A stretch of DNA of 18,872 nt from JANMAT01 sp031359995. GTDB taxonomy: Bacteria > Actinomycetota > Acidimicrobiia > Acidimicrobiales > Ilumatobacteraceae. Position numbers and translations under genes: made by a program. The stretch spans positions 1 to 18,872 of the forward strand of contig JANMAT010000195.1 of NCBI GenBank assembly GCA_031359995.1, read 5' to 3'. The notes beneath the pieces were generated by a model that saw only the letters and a program-made list of their open reading frames with translations, ran no database searches and was not told the DNA's origin. Each line of letters begins with the position of its first letter. The first letter of the stretch is position 1. This document shows, in pieces, positions 16,338 to 18,872 of the stretch.

Positions 16338-16784
16338 CTACCCGATCACGCGGCGGAGCACGACCTTCGACTCGGTGCGGGCGGCGCCGCCCTCGGCCTT
16401 GAGCCAGCGCACGAGCACGTCGAGGCCCTCGGGGCCGGCGCAGTCGGCCAGCACCGTGTAGTCCGCGGGGCCGGTCACGTAGGCGGCGAAGGTGACCTCG
16501 GTGCGGTCGGCCAGGCGGGCCTCGAAGGCGGCCGGGTCGCCGCCGGGCGGCAGGGCCACGTCGATGACGGCCCGGACCGTGCGGCCGAGGGCGGCCGGGT
16601 CGAGGACGGCCCGGTAACCGGCCACCACGCCGCGTTGTTCCAGCCGGCGGACGCGGTCGGCCGCCGAGGTGGCCGACAGGTGCACCTGGTCCCCCAGCTC
16701 GCGCCAGCTGATGCGGCCCTCGCGGGCGAGGATGTCGACGATTCGTCGGTCGATCGGGTCGACCGCCTCGGAATCCACGGCCAT
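16338..16784 (-). CDS. Lrp/AsnC family transcriptional regulator, divergent from ald
   Basis: This 148-residue protein is started at the ATG giving MAVDSEAVDPIDRR, where the helix-turn-helix normally begins; the frame runs 48 codons further upstream but would overlap the ald start. The helix-turn-helix spans about 9-58 (DRRIVDILAREG, then LGDQVHLSATSAADRVRRLEQRG) and the RAM domain about 66-145, including VTGPADYTVLADC. Divergent placement 87 bp from ald matches the known AldR-ald pairing of actinobacteria, where an Lrp/AsnC protein controls alanine dehydrogenase in response to alanine. Its stop lies only 3 bp from that of the convergent aminotransferase gene. Confidence 0.92.
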   Translation of the reverse strand: MAVDSEAVDPIDRRIVDILAREGRISWRELGDQVHLSATSAADRVRRLEQRGVVAGYRAVLDPAALGRTVRAVIDVALPPGGDPAAFEARLADRTEVTFAAYVTGPADYTVLADCAGPEGLDVLVRWLKAEGGAARTESKVVLRRVIG

Positions 16785-16871
16785 CACCCCATTCTGCCGG
16801 CGAAGTCCCTCGGACGCCAGGGGGTGGTCGGGCGCATGATGGCAGCACGCTTGCTCTCCCCGGAGGAACCC
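16785..16871. promoter_or_regulatory. Divergent regulator/ald promoter region
   Basis: This 87-bp spacer must hold the promoters of both divergent genes. GGAGG at 16862-16866, 5 nt before the ATG at 16872, fixes the ald start. In-frame ATGs around 16836-16839 lack such a site. No clear Lrp-type palindrome was recognised. Confidence 0.45.
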
Positions 16872-17996
16872 ATGGCTGCAGCTCCCCTCACCGTCGGCGT
16901 GCCCGCCGAGATCAAGACCGCCGAGCACCGCGTGGCCATGACCCCCGACGGCGTGCGCGAGCTCGAACGGGCCGGCGTGTCGGTGTTCGTGGAGGCCGGC
17001 GCGGGCGAGGGATCGGCCATCACCGACGCCGAGTACCAGGCCGCCGGCGCCACCATCGTGCCCACCGCCGCTGATGCGTGGGCCCAGCAGATGGTCGTGA
17101 AGGTGAAGGAGCCCCAGGCGTCCGAGTTCGGCTTCCTACGGCCCGACCTGACCCTGTTCACCTACCTGCACCTCGCGGCCTACCCCGAGGTCGCCAAGGC
17201 CCTCGTGGCCGCCCGTACCACTGCGCTGGCCTACGAGACCGTGCAGCTCGGGTCGGGAGCGCTGCCGCTGCTGGCACCGATGAGCGAGGTCGCCGGCCGG
17301 CTGGCCACGCAGGTCGGCGCTCACTACCTGGAGCGCCACAACGGTGGGCGCGGCGTGCTGCTCGGCGGGGCGCCCGGGGTGCGCCCGGCCAAGGTCGTGG
17401 TGCTCGGGGCCGGCAACGTCGGCTGGAACTCGGCGTGGATCGCCGCGGGCATGGAGGCCGAGGTGATCCTGCTCGACAAGAACATCGACCGGCTCCGTTG
17501 GGTCGACCAGATCCACCAGGGTCGCATCGTCACGCTCGCCTCCAACCGGGGTGCGGTGGAGCGGACCGTCGCCGACGCCGACCTCGTGATCGGCGCCGTG
17601 CTCGTGGCCGGCGGACGTGCTCCGGTGGTCGTCACCGAGGACATGGTGCGGGGCATGAAGCGCGGCGCGGTCATGGTGGACGTGGCCGTCGATCAGGGTG
17701 GCTGCTTCGAGACCACCCACGAGACCAACCACAACGACCCCGTGTACGAGAAGCATGGCGTCATCCACTACTGCGTGGGCAACATGCCCGGCGCGGTGCC
17801 CTACACGTCCACGTACGCGCTCACCAACGCCACGCTGCCGTACGTGGCCGAGGTCGCCGCTCACGGCGCCGCCGCCGCCGTGGCCGCCGACGCCGCGCTG
17901 GCCCACGGGCTCAACACGCACAACGGCGAGATCACCAACGAGCCGGTGGCCGAGTTCCTCGGGCTCGCGTACAAGGCACCGGCGACGGCGTTCTGA
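16872..17996 (+). CDS. ald: Alanine dehydrogenase
   Basis: This 374-residue enzyme (family about 371) catalyses L-alanine + NAD+ + H2O to pyruvate + ammonium + NADH in the cytoplasm. The start is chosen from GGAGG 5 nt upstream and from TVGVPAEIK aligning with the family N-terminus. Equivalents of the Mycobacterium tuberculosis catalytic residues are present at a constant +4 offset: Lys79 (VKVKEP), His100 (TYLHLAA) and Asp274 (VDQGGCFE). The Rossmann motif reads VLGAGNVGWNSA (178-189). Further family signatures are LLAPMSEVAGRLA, GGRGVLLGG, DLVIGAVLV and STYALTNATLPY. In this locus it would recycle alanine made by the aminotransferase to pyruvate and release nitrogen as ammonium, or assimilate ammonium in reverse. 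Confidence 0.97.
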   Translation: MAAAPLTVGVPAEIKTAEHRVAMTPDGVRELERAGVSVFVEAGAGEGSAITDAEYQAAGATIVPTAADAWAQQMVVKVKEPQASEFGFLRPDLTLFTYLHLAAYPEVAKALVAARTTALAYETVQLGSGALPLLAPMSEVAGRLATQVGAHYLERHNGGRGVLLGGAPGVRPAKVVVLGAGNVGWNSAWIAAGMEAEVILLDKNIDRLRWVDQIHQGRIVTLASNRGAVERTVADADLVIGAVLVAGGRAPVVVTEDMVRGMKRGAVMVDVAVDQGGCFETTHETNHNDPVYEKHGVIHYCVGNMPGAVPYTSTYALTNATLPYVAEVAAHGAAAAVAADAALAHGLNTHNGEITNEPVAEFLGLAYKAPATAF

Positions 17997-18082
17997 GCTC
18001 CCGGTCGGGGTACCGGCCCTCGTCGCCGTCGACCCGACCCACGGTCGGCCATCCGCTGACCCGCTCCGCTTCTGGGCCCGCA

Positions 18083-18102
18083 GAGCGTCACCCCTGACGC
18101 TC
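18083..18102. terminator. Candidate hairpin downstream of ald
   Basis: GAGCGTCA (18083-18090) and TGACGCTC (18095-18102) form a perfect 8-bp stem with a CCCC loop, 86 nt after the ald stop. No T-run follows, so intrinsic termination is uncertain. Confidence 0.4.
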
Positions 18103-18303
18103 AGACGCCCCAGAGTCCGACCGGCCGCGCCGGCGTCAGGCCGGCGCCGTGCCGGCGACGGTGGGGCTCGGCGGCCGGTGTCGAGGTGCCTCACCACCGC
18201 CTGGGCGATCGGAGCAACGTGCACCGCAGTCGCAGCCATGTGGTGGACCGTAGCGCCGGGGGCCGGCCGCTCAGTCAGCGATCAGTCCGGGCCCCGCCGT
18301 TCA

Positions 18304-18341
18304 GTGCTCGATCCGTCTCACATATGAGACGGATCGAGCAC
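18304..18341. terminator. Perfect 17-bp inverted repeat, probable bidirectional terminator
   Basis: The arms at 18304-18320 and 18325-18341 (GTGCTCGATCCGTCTCA and its exact complement) are separated by only CATA. The repeat begins 4 nt after the stop of the minus-strand gene and lies between two converging genes, the position of a terminator. Neither side has a T-run, so it may be a T-less actinobacterial terminator or have another role. Confidence 0.65.
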
Positions 18342-18345
18342 AGAG

Positions 18346-18872
18346 TCACGGCTTCGTGTTGACGACCTTCAGCTCGACGACCGGGAGGTTCGCCGTCACC
18401 GTCCGGACGAAGTCGGGACGGTTGATGACTGTGGGGCCGTAGAACGCCTGGATCGTGAACGTCACCGTCGCAGTGACGTTCACCGAACCGGGTGCTCTCG
18501 GCGTGAAGACGCACGGCTGCGCGGGCAGCGGGTTCTCGGGCGGGTCGAGCTTCTGGTCCCGGAACCCGGCTGGTTCCGGTGGGAAGAGGGCGCTACCGGC
18601 CATCGGCGGGGTCGCGGTGTCGACACACGGGAGAGTGCGGCCTCCGACGTTGAACGACAGCACGCGTGGCGCAGCGACGACCTTCAACGGCCAGCCAAGG
18701 AAGTCCTCCGTAGGCGACTCGATCGGTGTCCACCGATCGCTTCGGACGCCGATGGCCGTGTGGACGTTCACGACGAGCCCGCCCCACACGGCGACGTCCG
18801 GCACCGTCATCAGCTCGAAGTTGGGGAGCTGGAGCCCGGTCTCGATCCGGATGATGCGGGGCCGCGGGTCCA
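18346..18872 (-). CDS. Hypothetical protein with C-terminal beta-rich domain; 5' part outside the window
   Basis: The frame is open to the right edge, so the gene begins beyond 18872. At least 174 residues are visible. The ATG at 18810 is internal to a continuous plausible protein (for example RIIRIETGLQLPNFEL precedes it) and is probably not the start. The visible part starts with hydrophobic alternation (VWGGLVVNVHTAIGV), has two cysteines about 50 residues apart, and ends with beta-strand repeats (VNVTATVTFTIQAFYG, then LPVVELKVVNTKP). This general plan, a cysteine-bracketed segment followed by VTATVTF-type strands, recalls exported actinobacterial proteins with PKD/Ig-like tails, but no family could be named. 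It may be secreted or membrane-bound; the signal region is not visible. Confidence 0.65.
   Translation of the reverse strand, partial: DPRPRIIRIETGLQLPNFELMTVPDVAVWGGLVVNVHTAIGVRSDRWTPIESPTEDFLGWPLKVVAAPRVLSFNVGGRTLPCVDTATPPMAGSALFPPEPAGFRDQKLDPPENPLPAQPCVFTPRAPGSVNVTATVTFTIQAFYGPTVINRPDFVRTVTANLPVVELKVVNTKP

Larger units (their letters stand above)
17997..18345. other. Gene-free spacer with hairpins between ald and a convergent gene
   Basis: No convincing gene is present. The spacer is G/C-rich and holds an 8-bp hairpin and a perfect 17-bp inverted repeat, listed separately, as expected between two converging transcripts. Short GGCC/CCGG-rich self-complementary runs around 18120-18180 may also fold. 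Confidence 0.5.

Noticed and set aside
16635..16871. Longer alanine dehydrogenase starting inside the divergent regulator gene
   Set aside because: The extra residues overlap the regulator's coding region; GGAGG before 16872 and the family N-terminus fix the start.

Overview
The window looks like chromosomal DNA of a high-GC actinomycete. Codons end mostly in G or C outside the left part, and the alanine dehydrogenase, Lrp/AsnC, DUF2087 and PotABCD proteins are of actinobacterial type. I lean towards Acidimicrobiia-like bacteria, but that lineage guess is weak. No rRNA, CRISPR array, insertion sequence or integrase was seen.

Left part (1-5651), probably accessory. It opens inside a MobF (TrwC/TraA-type) relaxase-helicase whose N-terminus lies outside the window. 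A predicted lipoprotein (minus strand) and a secreted trypsin-like serine protease (plus strand) follow, transcribed divergently. Both use visibly more A/T-ending codons than the rest. Next come about 540 bp without a gene but with several short perfect inverted repeats, then a tRNA-Val(CAC) gene whose 3' end faces the relaxase side. This is the layout expected where an integrative conjugative or mobilizable element abuts a tRNA gene, but no integrase or duplicated att site is visible here.

Middle part (5729-8766), ordinary chromosomal genes: a two-domain VOC (glyoxalase-fold) protein on plus, converging on a minus-strand run of a membrane-anchored J-domain protein, a DUF2087 protein and a D-2-hydroxyacid dehydrogenase-family protein.

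Right-centre (8814-17996), the functional core: a polyamine-utilisation locus. The minus-strand operon potA-potD-potB-potC encodes an ABC importer of the spermidine/putrescine type. Diverging from it across a 250-bp region with three dyad symmetries is patD (gamma-aminobutyraldehyde dehydrogenase), then an Lrp/AsnC regulator and a class III aminotransferase whose start codon overlaps the regulator's stop. A second Lrp/AsnC regulator (minus) then diverges from ald, alanine dehydrogenase. The proposed flow is: putrescine is imported, transaminated (with pyruvate as amino acceptor, giving alanine) to 4-aminobutanal, and oxidised by PatD to GABA. Alanine dehydrogenase returns alanine to pyruvate plus ammonium and NADH. 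The substrates are inferred from family and context.

Right end (17997-18872): a gene-free 349 bp containing a perfect 17-bp inverted repeat, then the 3' part of a minus-strand gene for a protein of unknown function that runs off the window.
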